Source: Microcaldota archaeon
Lineage (GTDB): Archaea; Micrarchaeota; Micrarchaeia; Norongarragalinales; Norongarragalinaceae
Length of the DNA stretch: 48,046 nucleotides
NCBI GenBank assembly: GCA_016188965.1
Contig: JACPGT010000013.1
Location: 68,563-116,608, forward strand
Direction of reading: 5' to 3'
The notes beneath the pieces are model-generated. The model saw only the letters and a program-made list of their open reading frames with translations, was not told where the DNA came from and did no database searches. Below, one piece after another: positions 18,279 through 26,858 of this stretch. Both the position numbers and the translations under genes were made by a program. Every line of letters starts with the position of its first letter. Within the stretch, counting starts at the first letter, position 1.

Positions 18279-18971
18279 TCAGCGCTTCTTAAAGACCACG
18301 GCATGCCGGGCGGTTTCGTGCCCGGCCAGGTGCGCCCCCAATTCGGCATTCAAATCCCGGTTGACCTCTCCGCCAGGCTCATGAAATTCGCCCTGACGAA
18401 AGAAACGCCAATACAAAGACGGATTGGGCCGGTACGCATACGAAAAAATGGAAAGGCCGTTTTCTTCCGCCAACCGCGAAAGCGCCTCATGGTTACGCCT
18501 GCACGCGGCCGAAGGCCGTTCGACGTCTTCGTCCAAACCCAGACCCGAACCCCGCACCGAAACACCCTGGCAGTGGAAGACGAAGCCGTCCTCCTTCAGA
18601 AAACCGGATAGTACGGGCAAAAGTTCCGGCGAAAGCGCCGGATCGCTGCCCACGTGGATTTCGTGGAACGTTCGACGGCCCAACAAACGCTTCAACTGTC
18701 TGCGCAATCCATCGGCGGAGCGAAAATCCAACGCCACCGCACGGCGAGCCGTCCAACTGTTCAGGCCCCGCTGCACCCGGCCACGGACCGCGGGTCCCAG
18801 GCTGTGCAAATGGATGGCCCGGGCGGGAAAACGCTCGCGCAGCGTCCGAACCGTCAACACGTGGCCATTGAGTTCCAAGACGTGGCGCGTGGGATGGATG
18901 ACATCCATGGACCGGCGGTGCAATGCCGACAAACGGCGGTGAAGCGGCAACAAGCCGGATTGCTCGGGCAT
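18279..18971 (-). CDS. Hypothetical protein, 230 aa
   Basis: Not recognised. Arg/Leu-rich soluble protein with alternating strand and helix character; the stretch LLPVLSGFLKEDGFVFHCQG resembles the late strands of class I methyltransferases, but no glycine-rich SAM motif I is visible, so this is only a hint. Convergent with ahcY. Start at 18971 is chosen over an upstream ATG (19082) because TTTAAA at 18993-18998 lies about 25 nt before it, the leaderless spacing seen elsewhere. Confidence 0.55.
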   Translation of the reverse strand: MPEQSGLLPLHRRLSALHRRSMDVIHPTRHVLELNGHVLTVRTLRERFPARAIHLHSLGPAVRGRVQRGLNSWTARRAVALDFRSADGLRRQLKRLLGRRTFHEIHVGSDPALSPELLPVLSGFLKEDGFVFHCQGVSVRGSGLGLDEDVERPSAACRRNHEALSRLAEENGLSIFSYAYRPNPSLYWRFFRQGEFHEPGGEVNRDLNAELGAHLAGHETARHAVVFKKR

Positions 18972-18992
18972 GAACGAAATAGCGCCATCGGC

Positions 18993-18998
18993 TTTAAA
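18993..18998 (-). promoter_or_regulatory. TATA box of the 18279-18971 gene
   Basis: TTTAAA centred about 25 nt upstream of the ATG at 18971, matching a leaderless archaeal promoter. Confidence 0.5.
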
Positions 18999-19187
18999 TG
19001 CAGGCGCATCAGCCGACTTGTTGAAAATCGGCAAGAATAAATACTCGAAAGCCAGCCTGTTTGCGAGGCGGTTTGCATGCAAGAGACATACGCCAAAGTG
19101 GGCGGGTTAGAACACGTAGTTTGAATAGGCTTGCTCAACGGCAATGCCAGAAAGCAAGCAAGCTGGGCTGATTTTCTAGGCAATAAA

Positions 19188-19535
19188 ATGGACATTGAAG
19201 GCGACGTCATGCCACCCCATGTCTCAGGGTCCATTTTATTTCATAAATCGCGACCTAATGCAAAAGAAACGGTGGTCGCGGTCGCTCAAAAAAGAGAATT
19301 ACCATTTGAAGAAACCGGAGTGCAAAGCGCTTACACGGTCAAAATGCGACTTCCTAAAACAAGAGGAATAGGCGCGACCGTCATTGTTTCCAGAAAGGAT
19401 GACCAAGAATCCGAGTTCGCCATCATTCCAACGGGATTAAGACCGGGTAAAAGCCTGGAAATCCCCAGTGAGTTACGGAGAAAAATAGTAGCGGTTATAG
19501 ACGACCTGGCTCCCAGCCGACACTTTCTTTCCTGA
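19188..19535 (+). CDS. Hypothetical protein, 115 aa
   Basis: Not recognised. Begins MDIEGDVMPPHVSG; the body is rich in beta-prone stretches (ETVVAVAQKRELPF, GIGATVIVSRKDDQESEFAI) with no membrane segment. Codons are A+T-richer than those of neighbours (ATA, TTA, AGA), hinting at transfer. The frame is open back to a TTG at 19131. A 12-bp inverted repeat (AATAAAATGGAC at 19182-19193 and its complement at 19229-19240) surrounds the start region and could hide the start codon in mRNA. Confidence 0.45.
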   Translation: MDIEGDVMPPHVSGSILFHKSRPNAKETVVAVAQKRELPFEETGVQSAYTVKMRLPKTRGIGATVIVSRKDDQESEFAIIPTGLRPGKSLEIPSELRRKIVAVIDDLAPSRHFLS

Positions 19536-19577
19536 CCCCTAAACATCCAAAGAAATTCAGCAAAGAAACCACTCGAT

Positions 19578-20564
19578 TCAACCCGTCAACTCCACCGTCA
19601 ACGAAAAACGAGCAGAACCCTCACCCGCATTCACGAACATCACACCCGTGCCCACGGACGCGTTGACGTACTCGGTGAAACCCGGAGTGCCCTCGAACGC
19701 CTTGAGGTACGAAAAACGCCGGGCCTTGAAATCCGACGGCGGCAGACTCTTGGCCTCCTCGAAGACCGAAGAATTCGGCAACACGAACGCGTCCAACTGT
19801 CCGGACACGTCCGACAACACCAAACGCACCGGAACCGTCCGCCCGAACCCGTACCCCGGATCGTTGACGTACACGAACGAATAGAAGTTTCGCTCCAACG
19901 AATACGACGCCGACCGCCGGAGGCTGACGGCCGAATACACGAACACGCAGACTTCCGTGCCGCAGTACACGCCCACGCCCGCATGGCTGTACAATTTGTC
20001 CACGTCGATGATGTTGCTTCGGTGGCCCGGGCTCTGCATCCAGCCGTCCACCACGGCTTTCGCCTCCGGAACCGTGCCGTTGAACGACACCTGCGCCAGG
20101 TTCTCATTCGCGATGAAATACACCAGGCCTTCCGCATCCAGCCGTTCGTGCACGTTGCTGCCGTTCTGGCCCGTATGCGCAAAGCGGCCCGACTCGACCA
20201 GTTCCTGCGCGTACTTCCGAGCCGCCGACGCCGACCGCTCGCTCCACTCCAACGCGCCAAGACCGTTCTCGACGCGCGCCGCATTGACGCGGTCCAGGAC
20301 GGCCAATTCCAAGAAACCCAGCTCTCCGGACGAAGGCGGCGTGATGGACGGCGCGAAAAACGGCGGCAGCGTCGGCTGCGGCAACGCACTACCCACCGCG
20401 CCGCCGGGGCCGGATGATACGCCGGCAGAGGCATCCGCGAGGCACGCCTGCGGCAAATCCAGGATCCGGCCGTCCGAGCACACGTATTTGTATTGCGTCT
20501 GCAGGCAGCCGGACAGCAAAAACCCGAAGAAAAGCAACAGCAAGAAAAACCACGCCTTGGGCAT
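19578..20564 (-). CDS. Secreted/lipoprotein-like CAP (SCP/PR-1) domain protein
   Basis: 328 aa. N-terminal signal MPKAWFFLLLLFFGFLLSGC with a lipobox-like Cys, then a Cys-containing linker and Pro/Ser-rich spacer. The CAP domain lies at about residues 80-195: VLDRVNAARVENGLGALEWS, AHTGQNGSNVHERL, WMQSPGHRSNIID and HAGVGVYCG. These are the canonical CAP signatures, including the two His and Glu-type cavity residues. The C-terminal ~110 residues are beta-rich and unassigned. Start at 20564 fits a TATA-like box (20587-20595) 27 nt upstream. Probably anchored outside the cell; molecular role unknown. Confidence 0.85.
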   Translation of the reverse strand: MPKAWFFLLLLFFGFLLSGCLQTQYKYVCSDGRILDLPQACLADASAGVSSGPGGAVGSALPQPTLPPFFAPSITPPSSGELGFLELAVLDRVNAARVENGLGALEWSERSASAARKYAQELVESGRFAHTGQNGSNVHERLDAEGLVYFIANENLAQVSFNGTVPEAKAVVDGWMQSPGHRSNIIDVDKLYSHAGVGVYCGTEVCVFVYSAVSLRRSASYSLERNFYSFVYVNDPGYGFGRTVPVRLVLSDVSGQLDAFVLPNSSVFEEAKSLPPSDFKARRFSYLKAFEGTPGFTEYVNASVGTGVMFVNAGEGSARFSLTVELTG

Positions 20565-20586
20565 GGATTCATTGGAAACACCGACC

Positions 20587-20595
20587 ATTAAAAAG
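20587..20595 (-). promoter_or_regulatory. TATA-like box between divergent genes
   Basis: The minus strand reads CTTTTTAAT, 27 nt upstream of the CAP gene start at 20564; on the plus strand it reads ATTAAAAAG, about 43 nt upstream of the 20634 start. It may serve one or both directions. Confidence 0.45.
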
Positions 20596-20633
20596 CCCCC
20601 GCGGTCCCAACGTATGACAGAGAAAAAAAGAAG

Positions 20634-22061
20634 GTGAAAAACGACGTGCCCGCTGTTCCCCACGAAGAAGCGCTGACCCGAATGCACAAACAAATCGGCG
20701 TGCTGCATGAACGCATCAAAGGCGAAGAAAGCATTCCTAAACCCGTGCGCGGCCGCATCGGCGTCTCGCTGGGCTCAATCAAGGGATTCGTCAAATCCAT
20801 CCGCGAAGCGGTCGGCAAGCACCTCCAAACCGAAGTGGCCGCCGCACGCCAGCAGGAACAAGCAAAAGCGGAAGAAGCCTCCCGGAAGATCCATGAATTC
20901 TACCAAAGCGAAATCGGCCAGATCACGAGCCGGCTCCGAACCGAGCACTCCAGCGTCGTCGCATCGAAAGACGAGGCCATCCGATTCCATCAAAACGAAT
21001 TGGAAGCAGAAAAGCAAGGTCACGAACGTACCCGCGGCCAGCTGGAAGCGGCCAACGCCCGGGTACAACAGCTCGAAACACAGGAACCCGAACTGGCGAG
21101 CCTGGCCGCGAAACAATTACGGAAGGAATACGGCATCCAGCACGTGGACAACTTAAGAGTCCCGATGGCCGGAAGGCACGTTTCGGCCGAAAGCCACGAA
21201 GACGTCTGGGCCGCCGTCCACTCGCTCCGCCGGGCCGGACGCAAGACGGGTTTTCTCGACGTATTCAAGCTCCCCAACGGACAGGACGCGCAAGTGCTCA
21301 AGGCTTTGGCGCACAACGCGGGCCGGACGCCCATCTTCAAGATCGGAGGCGTGTTGTTCCACGCCGACGAGCTGACGCCCGCCGTGGCCGGAAAGGTCCG
21401 CGGCCTATTGGTGGGCGAACTGAAAAAAGGCACTAAACTTGACGAGGCAACGGTTTACGATCGGGACATCCATCCGGATGAAGTCGCGATCAAGCCCGCC
21501 TACAAACGGTGGGGAACGTGGCTGGCCGCCGGAGCCGCCGTAGCGGCCACGTTGGGCGGCATGTCCTTGTTCAAAAATTCGGTCCAAAAAACACAAGCGC
21601 CCAAATCGAAGCCGGAAGTGATCCGCTCGATACAAGACATCAAGGACTCCGAACTGTTCATGGAAGCTAAGAAAGCCATCACGCCGGTCCGGCCGGACGC
21701 CGGAGTGGACGACGTGGCAATCACCGCCACGCTGATGCGCCATGAATTGGAGAACCTCCAGCAAAAAATCAAGGCGGACCCGTCGCAAACCCGGTTCGTC
21801 GACTTGAAACAATTGGCACTGGACATCCATGGACGGATGGCCCGCGTGCGCCAAGAAGCCGTCGAAGCCGGGGGCATCGAGTACAAAGGCGTGGAAGGCA
21901 AAAGCGGGCCGCAGGCCACGACGTCGGAAACGTTGAGAAAAGTCATCTATCCGGGCATGGGACTGCCGCGTGAAAAGTGGAACGCGGCCGAAGCCACCTA
22001 CCAGCGCCACATGCGGCCGACGTGGAAAGTGTTCAAAGGATTCGGACGCGGACAGCGCTGA
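20634..22061 (+). CDS. Hypothetical coiled-coil protein with one membrane segment, 475 aa
   Basis: Not recognised. Residues ~60-150 form a long coiled coil (EAEKQGHERTRGQLEAANAR). A globular middle part follows (GFLDVFKLPNGQDAQVLKAL), then a hydrophobic segment WLAAGAAVAATLGGMSLF at about 294-311, and a charged C-terminal part with DDVAITATLMRHELENLQQK. Topology suggests a membrane-anchored protein with a large N-terminal domain. The GTG start at 20634 follows a purine-rich run; the first ATG in frame is at 20682. Divergent from the CAP gene. Confidence 0.6.
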   Translation: MKNDVPAVPHEEALTRMHKQIGVLHERIKGEESIPKPVRGRIGVSLGSIKGFVKSIREAVGKHLQTEVAAARQQEQAKAEEASRKIHEFYQSEIGQITSRLRTEHSSVVASKDEAIRFHQNELEAEKQGHERTRGQLEAANARVQQLETQEPELASLAAKQLRKEYGIQHVDNLRVPMAGRHVSAESHEDVWAAVHSLRRAGRKTGFLDVFKLPNGQDAQVLKALAHNAGRTPIFKIGGVLFHADELTPAVAGKVRGLLVGELKKGTKLDEATVYDRDIHPDEVAIKPAYKRWGTWLAAGAAVAATLGGMSLFKNSVQKTQAPKSKPEVIRSIQDIKDSELFMEAKKAITPVRPDAGVDDVAITATLMRHELENLQQKIKADPSQTRFVDLKQLALDIHGRMARVRQEAVEAGGIEYKGVEGKSGPQATTSETLRKVIYPGMGLPREKWNAAEATYQRHMRPTWKVFKGFGRGQR

Positions 22062-22163
22062 AAAGCGAACGCAAACAAGGACGCGGACAGGACGGAATCC
22101 ATCCAGAGACTCCGAACACCGGCCGGATCAAGTTGCCAAGTGGGACGATACGCGGTATTCCTA

Positions 22164-22207
22164 TAGCAAATTTCACGACTATCGGAAACGCCACGCAAGC
22201 GTTGCTA
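22164..22207. repeat. Single TAG...CTA hairpin unit (degenerate)
   Basis: 44 nt that start TAGCAAATTT and end GCGTTGCTA, flanked by TA on both sides; outer arms are an 8-bp perfect match including the flanking TA. It has the same length and end sequence as the units in the twin-hairpin repeats at 30322-30413, 42923-43013 and 43086-43176, but the inner stem is poorly paired. It lies between two convergent genes. Confidence 0.5.
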
Positions 22208-22256
22208 TAACGTCAGCCTTTTTGAAAAGCGCTCTTCGGTCCGCGGCAAAAACAAA

Positions 22257-23297
22257 CTAATGATCCCAATCCAACGAAATTCCTTTCGCACCCGTCAAAT
22301 AACGATGCGCTTCCAAACCGGCTTTGGCACCTTCACCCGCGGAAATGACCGTCTGCTTGTAGGGGATGATGGTGCAGTCGCCGCCGGCGAAGATGCCCGG
22401 CACGTTCGTGTTGCAACGCAAGTCGGTGACGATTTCCTTCTTCTCGTTCACCTGCAACCCCAAGCCATCCAGCATGGAGATGTCCATGATAAAGCCGATT
22501 TCCAGGAACATGCCGGAAACGGCCAGATCCTTCTTGGCCTTTGTGTTGACGTCCTCGACCGTCACGCTTCGCACAAACTTGTCGCCCTTGACTTCCGTGC
22601 ACACCGAATTGTACACGACTTCGATGTTGGGAGTCTTCTTGAGCTTCTCCACCGTCACCGCGTCGGCCGTGAACTTGTCCCGGCGGTGGATCAGATAGAC
22701 TTTCTTGGCGATGTGCGACATCTCCAACGCGCCCTCAATGGCGCTGTTGCCGCCGCCGACCACGGCCACGTCCTTTCCGTTGAACAAGGGTCCGTCGCAC
22801 GTCACGCACGTCGAAATGCCCTTGCCGAAATAGTTATCCTCGCCGGGGATGCCTAACGTGCGCGGGACCTTTCCAAACGCCAAGACGAGTGCCTTGCAGG
22901 ACAGCGCAGTGCCATCCTTGAGATGGACTTTGAAGCCCGGGTTGAGGTTTTCGACGCGGCCGACTTTTCCACTGACCAGCGTCGCGCCGAAGGAAACGGC
23001 CTTCTTGAGGAATTCCTGCATCAACATCGCGCCGTGCATCGCATCCACGCCCGGATAGTTCTCGATGTTCGACGTCAAATTCGTCTGGCCGCCCACGTCG
23101 ATGCTCACGATGCAAGTCTTGAGCTTCTTTCGCGTCGTGTAAACGGCGGCCGTCAGGCCAGCCGCACCGGCGCCGATGATCAGGATATCGTAATCGAAGG
23201 ACTGACTGGCCATGGCCGCATTAGGCGACACCGAAGGAGCAAAAACCGGTGCGGCAGGTGCCTGAGCAACGGATGGAATCACGGAAGCGGTCGTCAT
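22257..23297 (-). CDS. trxB: Thioredoxin reductase (NAD(P)H:disulfide oxidoreductase)
   Basis: FAD-dependent reductase that passes electrons from NAD(P)H to thioredoxin-like partners. 346 aa. FAD site GAGAAGLTAAVYT, redox-active CVTC followed by DG, second nucleotide site VVGGGNSAIEGALEM, and the C-terminal FAD motif GIFAGGDC. Carries an unusual ~30-residue Ala/Pro-rich N-terminal extension (VAQAPAAPVFAPSV). The start at 23297 is favoured by a TATA-like box (ACTTAAAGG) about 25 nt upstream; an internal ATG at 23213 would remove the extension. A CPWC thioredoxin-like protein is encoded 3 kb away (26149-26448). Confidence 0.95.
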   Translation of the reverse strand: MTTASVIPSVAQAPAAPVFAPSVSPNAAMASQSFDYDILIIGAGAAGLTAAVYTTRKKLKTCIVSIDVGGQTNLTSNIENYPGVDAMHGAMLMQEFLKKAVSFGATLVSGKVGRVENLNPGFKVHLKDGTALSCKALVLAFGKVPRTLGIPGEDNYFGKGISTCVTCDGPLFNGKDVAVVGGGNSAIEGALEMSHIAKKVYLIHRRDKFTADAVTVEKLKKTPNIEVVYNSVCTEVKGDKFVRSVTVEDVNTKAKKDLAVSGMFLEIGFIMDISMLDGLGLQVNEKKEIVTDLRCNTNVPGIFAGGDCTIIPYKQTVISAGEGAKAGLEAHRYLTGAKGISLDWDH

Positions 23298-23393
23298 GAT
23301 GGAAACCTCGAAACGCCCTTTAAGTGCCAAAAATCGACAGAAAAAGGCTCAACGCAAATAAAGCCGATGCAACGGTAGTGCCAAAAAACGTAT

Positions 23394-24386
23394 TTATTCC
23401 TTGGGTTTCGAGGTCCTCTTTTTCCTGGGCGAAGGCGTCTTCCGGCTGCGGCATGCCCTAAGCAGGGACGCTTCGGCTTCTTGCACCATCGGCGCAGTCC
23501 GGACGCGTTCAAGCGGATCGCCCTGGACCTCCAAAGGAACCAGCTTGCCCTGCCGCATCGATTCGGCCACTTCCTGGGCGCGGTGGATGTGCACCGTCAT
23601 CTCCTTGAGAGCCATATCGATGGCGTTATTCCGAGAATAACCCTGGCTCACGGCACGCTGCAAGGCATCGAGTCCCTCCAGATACCCGGTGGCGAAGTGG
23701 TGCAGTTCCTCGAGTTTGGAATGGAACGCATTCAGCTGCTTGAAGTTCTCCAAACGCAGCGCCAACGGCAGTGGCTCCGCGGTATGGCCCAGAGGATGCG
23801 GGATGATCGCATCCAAGTGCCGATACAGCCTCAAGTACGGCTCGGGATCCCGGCCCGTCTTCTTGAATTCCTGGCGCAGGCCGTTCTCGAAATCGCGGTG
23901 AGAGCGGAAGTCCTCCGCATATTCACGCACGGCCGTCGCCAGGCTGCCGCCGACCATGTTCCAAGGCAGAGGCACGCCCATGCTGATCAGCGACGCGGCG
24001 CTCACGCCGAAGAGCGGCACGTTCTGGATGATGCGGTCCATCAAAGAACGCGGATGGGGCCGCTCGAAGCGCACCAGTGTCGGAATCTTGCCGTTCTTAA
24101 GGTCAGTGCGAATACGTTTGTCCTCAAGGAAACCCAGCAAGGCCCGCGTATGCCACAGCTGTTCCCGTATGAAATTCGATTCGTTCCGCATCTGAACGGG
24201 CAAAAACGCCCCTCGGAAATTGAAGAACCGGTTCAACTGGTCCCGCGCATGGGACTCGAATTTCGGCAACCGCGTAGACAAAGGCTGGTCATGCCGGACG
24301 AATTCCGGAAGCGTGTACGTACGGGCAAACCGGCCCGAACCGAGGAAACGAGGATAGAAATGGAAAGGACGCCGAACGGACACCAT
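23394..24386 (-). CDS. Hypothetical protein, 330 aa
   Basis: Not recognised. Mostly helical and charged; a weakly hydrophobic stretch VSAASLISMGVPLPWNMVGG near residue 150 could be a membrane insertion or amphipathic region. The C-terminal half carries long helices (RAQEVAESMRQGKLVPLEVQ) and ends in a Lys/Arg tail. Start at 24386 is chosen because TATAAA lies 27 nt upstream, within GGTTTGCTATAAATTCC, which matches the end of the twin-hairpin repeats. Confidence 0.55.
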   Translation of the reverse strand: MVSVRRPFHFYPRFLGSGRFARTYTLPEFVRHDQPLSTRLPKFESHARDQLNRFFNFRGAFLPVQMRNESNFIREQLWHTRALLGFLEDKRIRTDLKNGKIPTLVRFERPHPRSLMDRIIQNVPLFGVSAASLISMGVPLPWNMVGGSLATAVREYAEDFRSHRDFENGLRQEFKKTGRDPEPYLRLYRHLDAIIPHPLGHTAEPLPLALRLENFKQLNAFHSKLEELHHFATGYLEGLDALQRAVSQGYSRNNAIDMALKEMTVHIHRAQEVAESMRQGKLVPLEVQGDPLERVRTAPMVQEAEASLLRACRSRKTPSPRKKRTSKPKE

Positions 24387-24410
24387 GCATAAACCCATGA
24401 ACCGTGGGAA

Positions 24411-24416
24411 TTTATA
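24411..24416 (-). promoter_or_regulatory. TATA box with hairpin-element-like end
   Basis: TATAAA on the minus strand, preceded by GGTTTGC. The combined GGTTTGCTATAAA is nearly identical to the promoter-forming end of the repeat at 43086-43176, yet no paired arm is present here. It may be a solo element end or the common ancestor sequence. 27 nt upstream of the ATG at 24386. Confidence 0.55.
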
Positions 24417-24523
24417 GCAAACCGAAAAGAGGGCAAAATCGAAAATCAAGCGAAACAAGCAAAGAACAAGAGAAGGCTGGAAACAAAAAAAACGGAATAA
24501 AGAAAGCGGACGTAAAGCCCTGC

Positions 24524-24934
24524 TCACGCCGCGAACGCCACGGCCGCAGCCATCGCCAAGCCGATGCCCAGCAACTGCCGCGACGTGAGCTTCTCGCCCA
24601 ACAGGAAGAACGACAGGACGGCCACCACCACGGCCGACAACGCAAGCATAGCGGTGACGACCGACGCGCTGCCTTTCTGTAGAGCAAGGAAGATGAGGCC
24701 CGCAGCCAAAGCGGAGGCGACGACCCAACCGGCGGCCAGAATCAGCAGTTCGGACGGAGGCTTCAGCTGCCAGACCAAAAAAGCGGACAACGTCAGGATG
24801 GCGACGGCCACCACCGGCAATACCGAAACGAGCGAGTCAGCGGTGAAGCGCAAATCGTCGGCCTTGAGGGCGACGAGTTTCAACAGCACGTTGGCCACGC
24901 CGAGCAGCACGACGGCGGCCAACGCCAACACCAT
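24524..24934 (-). CDS. EamA/DMT-type half transporter
   Basis: 136-aa hydrophobic protein with about five predicted membrane helices, beginning MVLALAAVVLLGVANVLLK. The last part, LLGEKLTSRQLLGIGLAMA, is the hallmark of the EamA domain of drug/metabolite transporters. It is single-domain, so it would need to work as a dimer. Substrate unknown. The frame is open to 25003 and the true start is uncertain; a TATA-like CTTTAAATG near 25000-25010 would place transcription start near 24980. Codons of the C-terminal part overlap no other real gene. A T8 run after the stop may be its terminator. Confidence 0.7.
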   Translation of the reverse strand: MVLALAAVVLLGVANVLLKLVALKADDLRFTADSLVSVLPVVAVAILTLSAFLVWQLKPPSELLILAAGWVVASALAAGLIFLALQKGSASVVTAMLALSAVVVAVLSFFLLGEKLTSRQLLGIGLAMAAAVAFAA

Positions 24935-25101
24935 CCAGTTTTCAGCCAAAAACAATACACCGCAGAGATGAAACAGGTCAACAAACCAAGCCGTTTGAAG
25001 CATTTAAAGGTTGCAAGAGGTTCAGGAACACGGCAGAAAAAGGAGAACGGACAAGACGGGCATTACGGACACGGGGAACAAGAAAACCGGGCCGGAACGG
25101 T

Positions 25102-25935
25102 TCAGAGCCAACCGCGCCGCTTCATGAGGACAGCCATGGCGACGGAAAGCACGCCGCCGGTGATGAGGACGGCAGGATACCCCAAGGGGTTGTCCAACTC
25201 CGGCATGAACTTGAAATTCATGCCATACCAGCTGAACAGGATGTTGGGAATCATCAAGACCAGCGTCAGCGCGGTGAGCTTCTTCATGATGTTCGTGAGC
25301 TCTTCCAACCGCAGGTTCAGCTTCATCGTGTTCTTGATCTCGATCTCGCCCCGCAAATCGCGCAGTTCCTGCAAGTGGTTGCGGCAGCGGTCCAACAAGT
25401 GACGGGAGCGAGCCAAAAGAAGGTCGTAGTCGTACGAGACGTACTGCGTCACGAACACGGGGACCTTGCGGTCTTCCAGCGTGTACAAGAGGTTGACGAA
25501 GTCCTCCACGCGGACGGCCAGCTTGCGCAAATCGATGGTGGTGGACTCGATGTGCGGCAAGTCCTGCGTGCCGGAATACGAGTCAATCTGGGCGTTGATG
25601 TGCTCGAAATGCTTCGAATAGCTCTTCAGCACTTCCTGCAGCGCCAGCAACGCCAACGCCGTGCTCTCGCCGAACTGCTTCTTGACTTCCTGCCGGAACA
25701 ACCTAAAGTCGCGCTGCGTGATCTGCTTTTCCGAATACAACAGACTTTTCTGCTTGGAAAGAATGAGCAGGTTGTTCGGCGCGCCGGAATAATCCTTCAG
25801 ACTCAAAAGAGTATAGTCCTCGTACTGTTCGAAGAACAGCACGTCCAAACTCAACAGGGCACGCAAATCGTCCTGCACGCCGATTTGGCGGGCCTGCGCC
25901 AAGAATTCGTCGAAGTTGCTGTAAATGCCGATCAT
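25102..25935 (-). CDS. corA: CorA-family divalent cation transporter
   Basis: 277 aa; forms pentameric Mg2+/Co2+ (or Ni2+/Zn2+) channels. N-terminal soluble alpha/beta domain, long stalk helix (LLARSRHLLDRCRNHLQELR), then two C-terminal membrane helices; the first ends in the family signature YGMNF, followed by the acidic loop and a basic C-terminal MKRRGWL. Length is a little shorter than the ~316-residue bacterial CorA. Ion specificity cannot be told from sequence. Confidence 0.92.
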   Translation of the reverse strand: MIGIYSNFDEFLAQARQIGVQDDLRALLSLDVLFFEQYEDYTLLSLKDYSGAPNNLLILSKQKSLLYSEKQITQRDFRLFRQEVKKQFGESTALALLALQEVLKSYSKHFEHINAQIDSYSGTQDLPHIESTTIDLRKLAVRVEDFVNLLYTLEDRKVPVFVTQYVSYDYDLLLARSRHLLDRCRNHLQELRDLRGEIEIKNTMKLNLRLEELTNIMKKLTALTLVLMIPNILFSWYGMNFKFMPELDNPLGYPAVLITGGVLSVAMAVLMKRRGWL

Positions 25936-26148
25936 GCGCCGAAACCCTTACGTCCAATGGCAACCGGTGCCAAGAGACGCCGGCTACCCCGTGCACCCCA
26001 ACGGGCAAAAAAATCCTCGCATGCAGAAGGCCGCCGGGGAAATATAAAGAGATGGGAAAAAAAAGAACCGCGAATAGGAAAAAACGGTGAGAGGAACGGA
26101 AAGTCCGAAAAAAAGCGGAGGGAATTGCTGCCCGACGGCCCGCCCGGA

Positions 26149-26448
26149 CTATCCGGGGCTGGCGGCCAGGGCCCATTTTTTCAAATCCTCGTACGGCACG
26201 AAGCCGCAGAGGGCCTTACCCGTCTTGAGGTTGTAGAAGGCGGGAACGGCCAAGCGGCCGCCGCAGGCAGGCGCGATCTTGTCCGCGAATTCCTTGAACT
26301 TCAGCTGGTTTTCCGCGTTGTGCCAGATTTCAAGCTGCATGACCTTGAGCTTCGTCTCATGCTCGAGGCGGTCGACCAAGGGGTGCATCTTGACGCACCA
26401 CGGACAGTCGCGACCGTAAAAGTTGTACAAAAAGGGTTCGGAAGACAT
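26149..26448 (-). CDS. Thioredoxin/glutaredoxin-like protein (CPWC)
   Basis: 99 aa with the redox motif CPWC (Cys15, Cys18) in YGRDCPWCVKMHP, and the cis-Pro loop AVPAFYN expected of the thioredoxin fold. The fold is a little shorter than standard thioredoxin. Probably a thiol-disulfide exchanger and a possible partner for TrxB (22257-23297). Start at 26448 (MSSEPFLY); an ATG 6 nt upstream is equally possible. The gap to the retropepsin gene is 20 nt, so the two are likely cotranscribed. Confidence 0.85.
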   Translation of the reverse strand: MSSEPFLYNFYGRDCPWCVKMHPLVDRLEHETKLKVMQLEIWHNAENQLKFKEFADKIAPACGGRLAVPAFYNLKTGKALCGFVPYEDLKKWALAASPG

Positions 26449-26468
26449 AGGCACGTACCTCGAAAAAA

Positions 26469-26858
26469 CTATTCGTGGGCCTCCGTCAAAACGAGTTCTT
26501 TCCGGCGTTCACGAAAAGTCACGTCAAACGGTTCGAAGAATCCGCCACGACCCAACAAATTCATGGAAAAGCGGAATTGGCGGGAGAAGTACACAGGCCA
26601 TTCGAAATCGCGGCCGGCAATTCGAAAAGTCAGGACATGACGATAACAGGCCAAGTCGCCCCCGATTCCCTTGAACAATACCTTGGTCCCGCGTTCAATG
26701 GGAATGCCCAAAGCGTCGGCAAATTCGGCTTTGAACAGGCAGAAATTCGCACCCGAGTCGACCAGCGCCTCGGCCGCGACTCGCTTATCCAGATGGCAAA
26801 GTTCGATATTCAAACTGGGGTAATGGCGCCCGCCGTGCTCCTGATACGTAAACGCCAT
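26469..26858 (-). CDS. Retropepsin-like aspartic protease, single domain
   Basis: 129 aa. The catalytic motif is ALVDSGANFCLF (DSGA), and the C-terminal part LLGRGGFFEPFDVTF is the usual conserved end of cellular retropepsin-like proteins; a homodimer is expected to form the active site. No membrane segment or signal, so cytoplasmic. Start overlaps the stop of the upstream DUF5678-like gene (TGATG); an ATG three bases earlier (26861) is also possible. The two small genes are therefore translationally coupled. Confidence 0.85.
   Translation of the reverse strand: MAFTYQEHGGRHYPSLNIELCHLDKRVAAEALVDSGANFCLFKAEFADALGIPIERGTKVLFKGIGGDLACYRHVLTFRIAGRDFEWPVYFSRQFRFSMNLLGRGGFFEPFDVTFRERRKELVLTEAHE

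Noticed and set aside
22044-22090. 12-nt direct repeat GGACGCGGACAG at the end of the 20634-22061 gene, as a sixth duplicated gene end
   Set aside because: The second copy has no stop codon, no scaffold lies between, and the polarity is opposite to the five good cases.
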